A DNA stretch of 64,000 nt from Paenibacillus endophyticus (GCF_014192395.1 NZ_JACHXW010000008.1:186001-250000), one strand, 5' to 3'; counted from the first letter of the stretch, positions 25,100 through 34,199 are shown. The notes: generated by a model from the letters alone, not told the origin. Numbers and translations: made by a program.

Positions 25100-26713
25100 T
25101 CAGACGATCAGCAGCCGCTCTGCTTCTTCTAATTGTTGGTCAATACCGTGAGGCGCATACACGATCCACTTCTCCCACTCCAAAAAACGAAGTTTCTGCG
25201 CCCTTACAGCAGGATGGTTCTTCCAATTCGAATTGGTCTCCAGAAGATGCAGCACCCGCTGGTAATCAAGCATAGTCTCGCATACGAGGAACATATAATC
25301 CGATTCGAAATCAGTGATTTCATCCGGTTTGATGGAAATCCAGTTAAAACCGGTGCCGATCCGGTGCATGGCTTGGACGTTCGCGATGCGATCCGGCATG
25401 GCCATCCCTAGAGAACGATAGAACACATGGCCAATATTTCTTGTCCCGTACATTCTGAGATCGTTTTTGCGGACAACACAAATCGCAGCGGAGGCCTCAC
25501 CGACCGATGCCTTCACCTTTTTCCGTATCCGGTCAGCTTTTTGATTGTGGGCATCCACCCATTGCAGCGATTCTTGACGCCTATCGACAAGCTCGGCAAT
25601 CTCGCAGTGATGAGTATAAATGTCTTTGCTTGCCCACGGAATGGGAACAATAGGCGCAATATCGTTAATATGGGCTTTCGCTTTGGCCAATACATTGTCC
25701 TTGCACACGATTAAATCAGGCTGCATGTCACTGAATGCTTGACGGCTCGTTTCCCAGGGTTCGGATTCATGCTTGGGCAGCGTTAGCGCCTTCGTAACGA
25801 GCGGCATGTAGCGGTGCACCTGCGCTGCGCAAGGAACAATACCGAGCGTAAACAAATGATCGGTATAGGGCGAAGAAAGAGATATGATGTTCAAATCTTG
25901 TTTTTTCGTATATATTGTCGGGGAATAGCCGTTCGTATCCTTAAAGCGGCGGCTGAAATAAAACTCATCCACGTAGCCAACATCAGCTGCTATATCATTG
26001 ACTGGCTTATTCGTCGTGAGAAGCATCTCTTTCGCTTTGTTCATACGCAGATGGGTCAAATAAGAAACGGGTGTTTTATCCATGGCTTTTTTGAAAATTT
26101 GCGAGTAATACGAGGGGTGAAGCCTTGCCAGCTCGGCCAGCTTATCGACCCTGATCTCCTCTCGATAATGGTTCTGCATATAGTCAAGCGTCGATCTCAG
26201 GCGGTCGGACAGCTCATTAGCCGCTGCCGGCCTCGCATGTTGAAGCAGGATCTGAAGCAAATCGGACAAATGCTGCTGGGCGAGCAGCGGACTTCTGCCT
26301 TGATCCTCGCCAGCCGCTAGCAGGTACAAATACCGCTTAAACAGGCTTCCGCTCAGCTGCAGCCTGCCTTCAAGCGGAAAGCTGAGCTCTCGCATGTAGG
26401 ACCTGCCGGCATCCGTCTGCTCTGCCAATCGAAACCAATCAAAGGACACGACATACAGCTCGCTGTCCGGCTCCGTTGCGAGTTCAACCGACATGGTTTT
26501 GCCTGGAGGATATATAAAGAGAGCGTCCCTTTCAAAGCCGCATGATTGACCGTTGACCGTCAGCCTGCCTGCACCCTGTGCCAAATAAAGCAAAGTATGC
26601 CGGGCTAACGGCGTAGAGCCGTCAACCCAGCTTGGTGCTTGAATGCCTTTTCCGGCATGTCCAATCTCGAAGATAACGTCTTTCAACCAATAATGATGAT
26701 CAAGCGTGCTCAT
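25100..26713 (-). CDS. btr: AraC-family activator fused to a siderophore-binding-protein domain, Btr-like
   Basis: The 537-residue protein joins three parts. An N-terminal cupin-like section (about 1-170) is followed by an AraC double helix-turn-helix (about 185-285; LARLHPSYYSQIFKKAM and VGYVDEFYFSRRFKDTNGYSP). The C-terminal FecB/FhuD-like substrate-binding domain (about 290-530) has no signal peptide, so it is cytoplasmic. In Bacillus subtilis the same architecture (Btr) senses iron-loaded siderophore inside the cell and activates its uptake operon. The gene lies directly upstream of the permease operon on the same strand and carries its own Fur box, so expression should need both low iron and available siderophore. 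GAGAGGAGCGG precedes the ATG. Which siderophore it recognises is unknown. Confidence 0.88.
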   Translation of the reverse strand: MSTLDHHYWLKDVIFEIGHAGKGIQAPSWVDGSTPLARHTLLYLAQGAGRLTVNGQSCGFERDALFIYPPGKTMSVELATEPDSELYVVSFDWFRLAEQTDAGRSYMRELSFPLEGRLQLSGSLFKRYLYLLAAGEDQGRSPLLAQQHLSDLLQILLQHARPAAANELSDRLRSTLDYMQNHYREEIRVDKLAELARLHPSYYSQIFKKAMDKTPVSYLTHLRMNKAKEMLLTTNKPVNDIAADVGYVDEFYFSRRFKDTNGYSPTIYTKKQDLNIISLSSPYTDHLFTLGIVPCAAQVHRYMPLVTKALTLPKHESEPWETSRQAFSDMQPDLIVCKDNVLAKAKAHINDIAPIVPIPWASKDIYTHHCEIAELVDRRQESLQWVDAHNQKADRIRKKVKASVGEASAAICVVRKNDLRMYGTRNIGHVFYRSLGMAMPDRIANVQAMHRIGTGFNWISIKPDEITDFESDYMFLVCETMLDYQRVLHLLETNSNWKNHPAVRAQKLRFLEWEKWIVYAPHGIDQQLEEAERLLIV

Positions 26714-26764
26714 TTCAGCACCGCTCCTCTCAGCTGCTGCATCGCTGCTTTTGGCAGCAATAAT

Positions 26765-26779
26765 TGAAAATCATTATCA
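26765..26779. promoter_or_regulatory. Fur box upstream of the Btr-like activator
   Basis: TGAAAATCATTATCA matches the Fur core TGATAATNATTATCA at 14 of 15 positions, about 52 bases upstream of the activator start. Confidence 0.8.
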
Positions 26780-26804
26780 ATTGTAAACATTTGTCCCGTT
26801 TAAA

Positions 26805-28052
26805 TCAATCTATTTCAGCTGTATATTTCTTCAATATGATAACGGCATTATGGCCGCCGAAGCCAAACGAATTGGACATGCCGATCTCCATGTTCGCCTT
26901 GCGCGCCTTATTCGGCACATAATCGAGATCACAGGTTGGATCGGATTCTTCTTGATTGATCGTCGGCGGAATGATGCCCTCCTGCATGCTCTTCACCAAT
27001 GCAATCGCCTCGGCTCCGCCTGCTGCGCCAAGCATATGACCGGTCATCGATTTATTCGCCGTAACCGGAATACGGCTGGCTAGCTCGCCGAACAGCTTCT
27101 TAATGGCTGCCGTTTCGGAACGGTCACCGATATCCGTACTCGTTGCATGCGCGCTGATCACATCAATCTGATGCGGCTCCAGGCCTGCTTCGCGCAGCGC
27201 TGTTTTCATGGCTTGGTAAGCCCCTATCCCTTCAGGGTGCGTGGCTACCATATGGTAGGCGTCTGAGCTGGCTCCGTAGCCAATGACCTCGGCATGAATG
27301 CGAGCCCCTCTGCGCTGCGCATGAGTGAACGATTCCAGAATAAGAATGCCGGCGCCCTCCGCCATGACGAATCCGTCGCGACCCGCGTCGAAAGGCCGAC
27401 TAGCCTGGCTAGGCTGTTCATTCCGTGTCGAGACGGAGGTCGCGTTGCCGAAGCTGGCTAGCGAAATATCCGTGATCGCGGCTTCCGAACCGCCTGCAAT
27501 AACGACGTCCGCGCTGCCGGAGCGGATAAGCCTCCAAGCTTCGCCTATGGCCGTATTGCCAATCGAACAGGCGGTTACCGGCGCCATGGATGGACCCTGC
27601 GTGCCGAACCTGATGCTGATCATTGCCGCAGCCATGTTCGCGATCATCATAGGAACGAGGGTAGGACTAACCCGGTCCGGTCCTCTATCCTGCAATACCG
27701 CCGCTTGATCCAGCAGTGTTTGGATACCGCCGATTCCGGAGCCTACGTAAACGCCTACGCGCTCGCGGTCCGTATCCGCCATAGAGAGCGCCGCATCAGC
27801 TAATGCCTGCTCAGCCGCCGCGACAGCGAACTGGCTGAAGCGGTCCATTCGGCGCGCATCCTTGCGTCCGAACAGCGCTTCCGCATCAAAATCGCGAACG
27901 ACACCGCCGATTTTTGATTTATGCTTACTTGTATCAAAGGCATCAATCCGGGATATTCCGGACATGCCGTTCACCAGCCCGTTCCAGAATTGCTCTACAG
28001 TGTTTCCTAAGGGCGATACAATACCCATTCCTGTTATGACTACACGCTCCAT
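26805..28052 (-). CDS. fabF: 3-oxoacyl-[acyl-carrier-protein] synthase II
   Basis: Elongating condensing enzyme of type II fatty acid synthesis: malonyl-ACP plus acyl-ACP gives 3-oxoacyl-ACP with release of CO2. The 415-residue protein has the catalytic triad Cys162 (VTACSIG), His302 (SAHATSTDIGD) and His339 (SMTGHMLGAAGG). The start MERVVITGMGIVSPLG is typical, after AAGGAGG. It stands alone, without acpP or fabHDG, so it could be a second FabF for a special lipid rather than the housekeeping copy. It is divergent from a helix-turn-helix regulator, with a dyad in the shared promoter. Confidence 0.93.
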   Translation of the reverse strand: MERVVITGMGIVSPLGNTVEQFWNGLVNGMSGISRIDAFDTSKHKSKIGGVVRDFDAEALFGRKDARRMDRFSQFAVAAAEQALADAALSMADTDRERVGVYVGSGIGGIQTLLDQAAVLQDRGPDRVSPTLVPMMIANMAAAMISIRFGTQGPSMAPVTACSIGNTAIGEAWRLIRSGSADVVIAGGSEAAITDISLASFGNATSVSTRNEQPSQASRPFDAGRDGFVMAEGAGILILESFTHAQRRGARIHAEVIGYGASSDAYHMVATHPEGIGAYQAMKTALREAGLEPHQIDVISAHATSTDIGDRSETAAIKKLFGELASRIPVTANKSMTGHMLGAAGGAEAIALVKSMQEGIIPPTINQEESDPTCDLDYVPNKARKANMEIGMSNSFGFGGHNAVIILKKYTAEID

Positions 28053-28070
28053 GCTATTTCCTCCTTCGTT

Positions 28071-28090
28071 ACTACCTTATAGTTAGTAGT
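28071..28090. promoter_or_regulatory. Dyad in the fabF/regulator promoter region
   Basis: ACTAC...GTAGT, with an inner TTATAGTTA, forms an imperfect palindrome 19 bases upstream of fabF and inside the 123-base divergent promoter. Candidate operator for the regulator at 28176; no consensus is known to me. Confidence 0.35.
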
Positions 28091-28175
28091 TTGTCACAGC
28101 TTCTATCCTATTACAAGTTGTCGTTTATTATAGTATAATGAGTACCACTATAACAGGCTGGAAGGGTTGCCGGAT

Positions 28176-29021
28176 ATGATTAACCAAGAAACAAGGTTGC
28201 AAGCTTTATCTTCGTTCTTAAAATCAAAGCGTGCCAAACTATCGCCTGAGGCTGCCGGATTTCCTGTTGGCACTCGCCGTAGGACGCCTGGCCTTCGGCG
28301 CGAGGAGGTTGCGCAGTTGGCCGGTGTAAGCCCAACCTGGTATACGTGGCTCGAGCAAGGCCGGGCGATTAAGGTTTCCGGCTCCGTTCTTGAATGCGTA
28401 GCAGTCGCGCTGCAGTTGAACGACGATGAGCGAAAATATTTATATGCATTAGCTATGGAGGCAAGTCATGTTGCCCCTCCCTTGCATGAGGATCATTCAG
28501 AGATAACGCCTTCCTTAAGGCATATTTTGCAGGAGCTGCGATTCTGTCCAACCATTATCTCTGATCGGCGCTGCCAGATTGTCGGCTGGAACGCGGCTGC
28601 CTCGCATGTATTCATGGATTTCGAAACGATTCCGGCTGAGCAGCGCAATATGATAAGGCTGCTGTTCACGCGGAAAGAGCTGCGCAGGCTGGCAGGCAAC
28701 TGGGAGCATTTCGTCGGAGGCTTTCTAGCTATCTTCCGCGCTTACTATGGTCAATATGTTCAGGATGATTGGTATGAGCGGTTTATTGAGGAAATGAAGA
28801 ACAGCCATCCGGACTTTCAATATTTATGGGAGCAAAGTCAGGTTAGCTCTGCACCGGATGTACTGCTGGAATTTCGTCACGCGAAGGCGGGGAAAATGCT
28901 GTTTCACCTCACCTCGTTCCAGGTGCAGGGAAATGCGGATTTGCGATGCAGCGTGTATACGCCGGCGCCCGAGACTTCAACGGAAACGAAGCTGCGCCGG
29001 CTGATGGAGAAGCAGGAGTAA
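28176..29021 (+). CDS. XRE-family helix-turn-helix regulator with MmyB-like ligand domain
   Basis: The N-terminal helix-turn-helix (RRTPGLRREEVAQLAGVSPTWYTWLEQGR, about residues 33-61) is the signature of the MmyB/YgiT-like group. The C-terminal ~170 residues match the MmyB ligand-binding PAS-like domain pattern, including FCPTIISDRRCQIVGWN and the NMIRLLF segment. Known members bind fatty-acid-like ligands, which agrees with the divergent fabF gene. The start is set at the ATG at 28176 with GGAAGGG upstream; a TTG at 28167 lies directly on that site. The protein has 281 residues. Confidence 0.85.
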   Translation: MINQETRLQALSSFLKSKRAKLSPEAAGFPVGTRRRTPGLRREEVAQLAGVSPTWYTWLEQGRAIKVSGSVLECVAVALQLNDDERKYLYALAMEASHVAPPLHEDHSEITPSLRHILQELRFCPTIISDRRCQIVGWNAAASHVFMDFETIPAEQRNMIRLLFTRKELRRLAGNWEHFVGGFLAIFRAYYGQYVQDDWYERFIEEMKNSHPDFQYLWEQSQVSSAPDVLLEFRHAKAGKMLFHLTSFQVQGNADLRCSVYTPAPETSTETKLRRLMEKQE

Positions 29022-29059
29022 CCTATGCTTCGAATTCGCTGTTTCATATGATTGAACCG

Positions 29060-29656
29060 TTATCCAAATGGAATAATTCGTGAACAGATTCGGTTCACAA
29101 GCAGATGGTCATGACTGATGACAAGCAAGCCGATTTGACGTTTGCTTGCTATCTCCAGGACGGTATGCCAGATTTGAGCCTGCGTGACCGCATCCAGCAT
29201 CGTCGTCATTTCATCGGCAATTAGAAACTTGGTGTTCGGGCCAAGCGCCCTTGCTATACAGCAGCGCTGCAGCTCGCCGCCTGATAATTCGTTCGGATAA
29301 CGCCGAAGCCAATCGTCTTTAATGCCTAGCGCATCCAGAAGCGGAGCATCGGGTGACCAGCCCTCCGTTAATGTCCGGGCCATGCTCCATCTCGGGTTAA
29401 CAGCACGCTCCGGATGCTGGAATATCATCTGGACCGGGTCATAGCCCGTATGATTCGGGCTGCGTCCCGGAACGCTCACTTCACCTGTCAATGGCTTCTC
29501 ATATCCGGCCAGCAGTCTTCCCAGCGACGTTTTGCCGCTGCCGCTTGGACCGATCAAACCGACCGATTCGCCGGGCTGGATCGCAATGTCATAGTCGCTG
29601 AACAGCCACGGCCCATTCCCGTAGCGCCAGCCGATGCCTTTTCCTTCAAGTCGCAT
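29060..29656 (-). CDS. nikE: Nickel/peptide ABC transporter ATPase, NikE-like
   Basis: Second ATPase of the importer, with Walker A GPSGSGKTS (about 36-44), signature LSGGELQR (about 123-130), Walker B FLIADE and the H-loop SHDH. At 198 residues it is much shorter than the usual ~260-270, because the C-terminal oligopeptide-transporter extension is missing. The core motifs are complete, so it should work. The start overlaps the end of nikD by 11 bases, with GGTGAGG as ribosome binding site. It is the last gene of the nik operon and converges with the regulator at 28176-29021, leaving only 38 bases. Confidence 0.85.
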   Translation of the reverse strand: MRLEGKGIGWRYGNGPWLFSDYDIAIQPGESVGLIGPSGSGKTSLGRLLAGYEKPLTGEVSVPGRSPNHTGYDPVQMIFQHPERAVNPRWSMARTLTEGWSPDAPLLDALGIKDDWLRRYPNELSGGELQRCCIARALGPNTKFLIADEMTTMLDAVTQAQIWHTVLEIASKRQIGLLVISHDHLLVNRICSRIIPFG

Positions 29657-30569
29657 GGAGGCACCTCACCGTTCCGCCTCTTAGCTGGCGCGGCTCGGGT
29701 TGCTTCGACATGCAGGAATCAACAGCCGACATGCAGCGGTCAGCAAAAAGGCAGCCTTGCAGGTCCATGCTCTTAGAGGGCTGGCTTCCGGCAATCGGAA
29801 TAAAGCCGTTGCCCGGCAGTGCCTGCCATAATGCTTTACTGTAAGGATGACGCAGCTGCTCGCCTTCACCCTGGAAATCACTTGCTGGCGCGACCTCTAC
29901 AACCGCCCCCGCGTAAATAACCGCTACTCTATTCGCGATTTGGATGGCCGCTTCGATATCATGCGTGATGAACAGTACCGCACAGCCCTCCTCTGCCAGC
30001 TGCTTGAAGTGGCTCAATGCTTCCGCAACGTCCGCGGGATGCATGCCTGGCGTCGGCTCATCCGCAATGATCAGCCGTGAGCGGCTATGAGCAGCCGTTG
30101 ATACGAGCACTTTGCGTGCCATACCGCCAGAGAGCTGGAAAGGAAACAACCGATTGACATGCTCTCCCAGTCCCAATCGCTTGAATAGGCCTTTCCGTTC
30201 ACTTGCCTGTGCCTTGCCGTCAAGCTTCGTCTGAAGCTGGCTTCCTACGCGCATAAGCGGATTCAAGTAGGTCACCGATTGCGGTACAAGCGCAATCTCA
30301 TTGCCTCGGTATTGCCTGAGCAAGTGTTCATCCAGCAGCTCTCCGCCATATCGGATGCTTCCGGAATAAACGGCATTAGCCGGAAGAATGCCCATGATCG
30401 CGTGCGCGAGCAGGCTTTTCCCCGAACCGCTTGCGCCTACCACAGCAACGATCTCGCCTTCATTGACAGCCAAGTCCAGATTCTCCATGACGGTGACCGT
30501 CTGCTGCCGGCTGCCTTTTGTATATTGCAGGAATGATATTGATAATTGCGTTACCTCTAAGAGTGCCAT
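29646..30569 (-). CDS. nikD: Nickel/peptide ABC transporter ATPase, NikD-like
   Basis: ATP-binding subunit with Walker A GASGSGKSL, signature LSGGMARK (the usual GGM.QR changed to GGMARK), Walker B LIIADEPT and an H-loop in FITHD. The C-terminal region has the oligopeptide-type cysteine-containing motif (GCLFADRCMSAVDSC). It has 307 residues. The start after GGAGGAGG is clear. It works with NikE to drive import through NikB/NikC. Confidence 0.88.
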   Translation of the reverse strand: MALLEVTQLSISFLQYTKGSRQQTVTVMENLDLAVNEGEIVAVVGASGSGKSLLAHAIMGILPANAVYSGSIRYGGELLDEHLLRQYRGNEIALVPQSVTYLNPLMRVGSQLQTKLDGKAQASERKGLFKRLGLGEHVNRLFPFQLSGGMARKVLVSTAAHSRSRLIIADEPTPGMHPADVAEALSHFKQLAEEGCAVLFITHDIEAAIQIANRVAVIYAGAVVEVAPASDFQGEGEQLRHPYSKALWQALPGNGFIPIAGSQPSKSMDLQGCLFADRCMSAVDSCMSKQPEPRQLRGGTVRCLHAT

Positions 30570-30621
30570 CGAGCCAGCCTCCTCCTCTCCATATGGGCCC
30601 TACTGATCCCAAACCTAAATG

Positions 30622-31482
30622 CTAAAGATGCGTATGCCTCGGGTCAACGAGCTGCCGCAGGTGATTGCCAAGCTTATCGAATGCCCGTACAGTCAGCAGC
30701 AGTCCTAAACCGGGGAATACAGCCAGCCACCACATGCCGGTAGACAAATAACGCATGGATTCCGATAGTATGATGCCGATAGCCGGCTGATGCGGCGACA
30801 TACCTAGACCAAGAAAGGTGATCGCGGCTTCATGCAGTACCGCATGCGGGAATAGGACAAGAAATCCGACCAGCAATTGCGGGAGCAAATGCGGCGCTAG
30901 ATGGCGTATCGCAACCTTTAAGCGGGAGCTTCCCAGCTTTCTCGCCACGAGCACATATTCGGCTGCCATCAGCTGCATGGCTTCCGCTCGAATGATTCTG
31001 GCTAAGCTGGGCCAATGAGTGAGCATGATGCCGATCGCAATGCCTTTGAGTCCGCCGCCGCATACAAATGCGATCAGTATGAGCATTACGAGATGCGGCA
31101 CGCTCATGCATACATCGATCAGCCAGCTGATCATTCGGTCAACGGTGCGCCCAAGCGTAGCTGCCATCAGGCCCATCGTCGCTGCGATGACAACGCTGCA
31201 GGCTGCGCCGAGCAAACCGACCTTTATGCTCAAGGCAAGGCCCTTCACGGTACGGGAGAGCATGTCCCTTCCAAGCCAATCGGTTCCGAACAAGTGAGTC
31301 ATCGATGGCGCAAGGTTGCGGTTCTCAAGCTGGACGGATAAACCCGAAGAACCGAGCAGCCAGCTGCAGGCAGCGATACCAGCAAGAAAAATGGCTGCCA
31401 GTATCGTTGAAGCGAAGGTTCTGCGCCGTTCATTCCAGCGGTTCGCTCCGTTTAATGTTACAACTGAAGATGCTTGCTTCAT
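30622..31482 (-). CDS. nikC: Nickel ABC transporter permease, NikC/DppC-like
   Basis: Inner-membrane channel subunit of 286 residues with about six segments. DPP-type features: an N-terminal segment followed by HLFGTDWLGRDMLSRTVKGLALSIKVGL and the ATPase contact loop EAMQLMAAEYVLVARKLG. The ATG overlaps the nikB stop (ATGA). It pairs with NikB. The GTDWLGRD motif is standard for peptide and nickel importers. Confidence 0.9.
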   Translation of the reverse strand: MKQASSVVTLNGANRWNERRRTFASTILAAIFLAGIAACSWLLGSSGLSVQLENRNLAPSMTHLFGTDWLGRDMLSRTVKGLALSIKVGLLGAACSVVIAATMGLMAATLGRTVDRMISWLIDVCMSVPHLVMLILIAFVCGGGLKGIAIGIMLTHWPSLARIIRAEAMQLMAAEYVLVARKLGSSRLKVAIRHLAPHLLPQLLVGFLVLFPHAVLHEAAITFLGLGMSPHQPAIGIILSESMRYLSTGMWWLAVFPGLGLLLTVRAFDKLGNHLRQLVDPRHTHL

Positions 31483-32474
31483 CTCCTAGCCCCCTTCTCC
31501 AGCCTAAGCCTTGGATCTACGATATGGTAAAAGTAATCCGCCAACGTATTTCCCGTAAATACAAACAGCGTGCTGCAAAGGACGAGTCCCATCAACAAGG
31601 GCACATCTCCTCGAAGCCCGGCTTCTACCGTCGCTTGCCCTAAGCCTGGATAAGAAAAAACCTGCTCCGCAAGGACAGCCCCCCCGAACAGTTCGCCAAA
31701 CGACGCGAATTGAAGCGTGATCGCGGGAAGCGCAATATTGCGCAGCGCATGTCTGAAAAAAAGGCGCGCCCCCCGTTCGCCTCTTGCTCTGGCGAATAAT
31801 ATAAAATCGCTGTCCATCACCTCAATGAGCTTCTGCCGGGTATGCAGCGCGATAGGTGCAATCCCAACGATGCTTAACGTTATGCCCGGCAAGATCATAT
31901 GCCGGATGTAATCGAAGAATGTAACGCTGCCTGCCAGCATCCCGGCTGGCACGCCTAGCCCGACAGGCAGCAAGCCTAGCCATACGGCAACTATCATCAT
32001 AAGCAGAAGTCCGACCCAAAAAGCAGGCGTTGAGGCAAGCGTATAGCAAAAGCCGGTAATGACGCGGTCGAGCCAGGAGCCTTTCCTTAGCGCAGCTGCT
32101 GCACCAACTGTGAATCCAATAATACCGGATAAGGTCCATGCGAATGCCATCAGCCATACCGAATGCATAAACCGCTCTCCTATTACTTTTGTTACGGCTT
32201 CACGGTAAATCATAGAAGTTCCCATGTCGCCTTGAATCAGCGCGCCTGCCCATTTCATGAATCGCTCGGCAAACGGCTTATCGAGTCCCCAATACGCAGC
32301 AATTTCTTCCCGCTGCTCCGCACCGACGCGCATCACATCGGCGCCAATATAGGATTGAACCGGATCAATCGGCGACATCGCAACCAGAGCAAACGTAATC
32401 ATGCTCACGGTGGCCAACAGTAGAAAAAGACGAATTATTTTTTTACCCGTGAATACAGCTATTCCTCGCAGCAT
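31479..32474 (-). CDS. nikB: Nickel ABC transporter permease, NikB/DppB-like
   Basis: Inner-membrane subunit with the N-terminal helix (KKIIRLFLLLATVSMITFALV), the DppB-type DPVQSYIG segment, and the coupling motif LIEVMDSDFILFARARGERG. The start is taken as the ATG at 32474 with AAGAGG eight bases upstream; an in-frame TTG lies two codons before it. It is 331 residues and follows the binding-protein gene by 23 bases. Confidence 0.9.
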   Translation of the reverse strand: MLRGIAVFTGKKIIRLFLLLATVSMITFALVAMSPIDPVQSYIGADVMRVGAEQREEIAAYWGLDKPFAERFMKWAGALIQGDMGTSMIYREAVTKVIGERFMHSVWLMAFAWTLSGIIGFTVGAAAALRKGSWLDRVITGFCYTLASTPAFWVGLLLMMIVAVWLGLLPVGLGVPAGMLAGSVTFFDYIRHMILPGITLSIVGIAPIALHTRQKLIEVMDSDFILFARARGERGARLFFRHALRNIALPAITLQFASFGELFGGAVLAEQVFSYPGLGQATVEAGLRGDVPLLMGLVLCSTLFVFTGNTLADYFYHIVDPRLRLEKGARR

Positions 32475-32497
32475 GTGCAATCCTCTTCCCGTTGCTG

Positions 32498-34084
32498 TTA
32501 TTTCCAGCCCCAGCTTTCAATATTATCCGTTACTGGCCAGCCGTGGCCATGCGGTTGAATACGCTGCTTCCCGATATCCAAGCCGTCCTTCACTAAATAT
32601 AGATGATCAATGTTGACAAGCCAGGCCCACGGCGCGTCTCCTTTGACGCTTAGGCCCGTCTTTCCGTCCCACTGCGCTTTTTTCCAGTATTCGATCGATT
32701 CCTCCTCGGTGCGAGCCTCAAGTGCCTGTTCAAACCATTTGTCTACTGCCGGATTGTTGTAATATCCCGTATTGTAATAATCGACTCCGCCGAAATCACT
32801 GCTGTAAAGATTGTACATTTCGAGCGGATCATGGCTGCCCCATCCGAGCAGAATGGCATTGGCATGCATGAGCTTCTCCAGCTCGTCCCAGCTCTTGCCT
32901 TCTACATTGATTCGAATGCCGGCATCCTTGACCATCTCTGCAGCTGCAAGCGCCAGTGATTGCCTCGTTACATCGCCTGCCGGATACAGCAGCGTAAATT
33001 CCGCCTTTAATCCGTCCTTCTCCACGACTCCGTCGTTATCGTTGTCTGACCAGCCTCCGTCCTTCAAAATGCGGAGCGCCGCATCCGTGTCATGATCTTC
33101 GAGCTTTGTATCCTCGTTCCACCAGGGCAAGCCGTCATTTGCGGTATAAGCTGGCGAGCCGTAGCCTTCCAATACGCCCTCGACCAATTGTTCACGATTG
33201 ATCACTGTGTTAATCGCAAGGCGAATCGCTTTATCAGCCGTTACGTCATTGCCAATCGCATATCCCTTGTCTGTTTTTCCGCCTGCTTTCACATAAGGAA
33301 ATGCAATGCCGCGGTTATCGACCGTTTTCACCGCTTCCAGCCGCATGCCGGCAACCTCTTGGCCGCTGAATGCGGAAGGGATATAAGCCACGTCCACGCT
33401 GCCTGCTTTTGCAGCCGCGAAAGCAGCATCCTCATTCAAAAACAAAAATGTCAGCTTATGGAATGATGGCTTCTTGCCGTAGTAATGCTCATTTGCCTCT
33501 ACGATGAGCTGCTGTCCGCGATCCCATTGTACAAATGTGAAGGGACCTGAACCGATTGGCTGCTCCGCATATGAGCTGCTGTATGCATGCTTTGGCACGA
33601 TTCCTGTCGTAATCAAAAAATAGACAAAGGTAGACTGCGGTTTCTTAAGCTGAAATCTGACTTCATTTTCTCCTGCTGTTACACTTGCCAAATTCGTCAA
33701 ATCGATAGCCGAGCCGTTGCTCGCTGACGTATCGAACGTGAACTTTACGTCTTCGGACGTCAGCGGCTTCCCATCAGAGAATACGACATCGCCGCGCAGT
33801 TGGACTGTCCAGGTTAGCCCATCTTCGCTCACTTCATAGCTCTTTGCCAAGTCGCCTTCGATTTTCAAATCATCATCCCGCTTGAGCAGCGTGCTCTGGA
33901 ATAGCGGAGAACCATAGCGTCCCCAGCCCTTTGTCGGATCGAAGCCCGTATCAGGCTCCGCCCCGATTGCCACGATAAGCGAATCCGCTTTAGTCGTGCC
34001 GGTAGTCGGCTTGGCCGCACTGCAGCCATTTACGATTAATAGAATAGCCAAAACAGAAATGATCGTTAACCCTATTTTTTTCAA
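32498..34084 (-). CDS. nikA: Nickel (metal-chelate) ABC transporter binding lipoprotein, NikA-like
   Basis: Extracellular lipoprotein of the peptide/nickel class (SBP family 5), 528 residues. The signal peptide ends in the lipobox IVNGC, then the mature domain has the family pattern IVAIGAEPDTGFDPTKGWGRYGSPLFQSTLL and GLTWTVQLRGDVVFSDGKPLTSEDVKFTFD. The likely start is a TTG at 34084 after GGGCGGGG; the frame is open to 34141, but those codons overlap the promoter. It is first in the nik operon behind the NikR gene. A CntA-like receptor for a nickel/cobalt metallophore complex is the main alternative; no metallophore synthesis genes are next to it. Confidence 0.85.
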   Translation of the reverse strand: MKKIGLTIISVLAILLIVNGCSAAKPTTGTTKADSLIVAIGAEPDTGFDPTKGWGRYGSPLFQSTLLKRDDDLKIEGDLAKSYEVSEDGLTWTVQLRGDVVFSDGKPLTSEDVKFTFDTSASNGSAIDLTNLASVTAGENEVRFQLKKPQSTFVYFLITTGIVPKHAYSSSYAEQPIGSGPFTFVQWDRGQQLIVEANEHYYGKKPSFHKLTFLFLNEDAAFAAAKAGSVDVAYIPSAFSGQEVAGMRLEAVKTVDNRGIAFPYVKAGGKTDKGYAIGNDVTADKAIRLAINTVINREQLVEGVLEGYGSPAYTANDGLPWWNEDTKLEDHDTDAALRILKDGGWSDNDNDGVVEKDGLKAEFTLLYPAGDVTRQSLALAAAEMVKDAGIRINVEGKSWDELEKLMHANAILLGWGSHDPLEMYNLYSSDFGGVDYYNTGYYNNPAVDKWFEQALEARTEEESIEYWKKAQWDGKTGLSVKGDAPWAWLVNIDHLYLVKDGLDIGKQRIQPHGHGWPVTDNIESWGWK

Positions 34085-34113
34085 AAAAACCCCGCCCGTC
34101 AATGTTAAGTTTA

Positions 34114-34142
34114 GTAACACGAATACGGGATATTGTAACACG
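34114..34142. promoter_or_regulatory. Candidate NikR operator: direct repeat GTAACACG
   Basis: GTAACACG occurs at 34114-34121 and 34135-34142, exactly 21 bases apart (two helical turns), 30-58 bases upstream of the nikA start and overlapping a TACAAT -10-like box on the minus strand. The half site resembles GTGTTAC half sites reported for NikR in some bacteria, but those are inverted; here they are direct. Confidence 0.4.
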
Positions 34143-34199
34143 TTTTATTCAAAATATCATTAAATATGCTCTATTATCCATGATTATCGCATAAAAAAA

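Noticed and set aside
29060-34084. Opine metallophore (cnt-type) locus
   Set aside because: The importer resembles CntA-F, but no CntK, CntL or CntM-type biosynthesis gene is adjacent and NikR is encoded next to it, so a nickel importer is the simpler reading.
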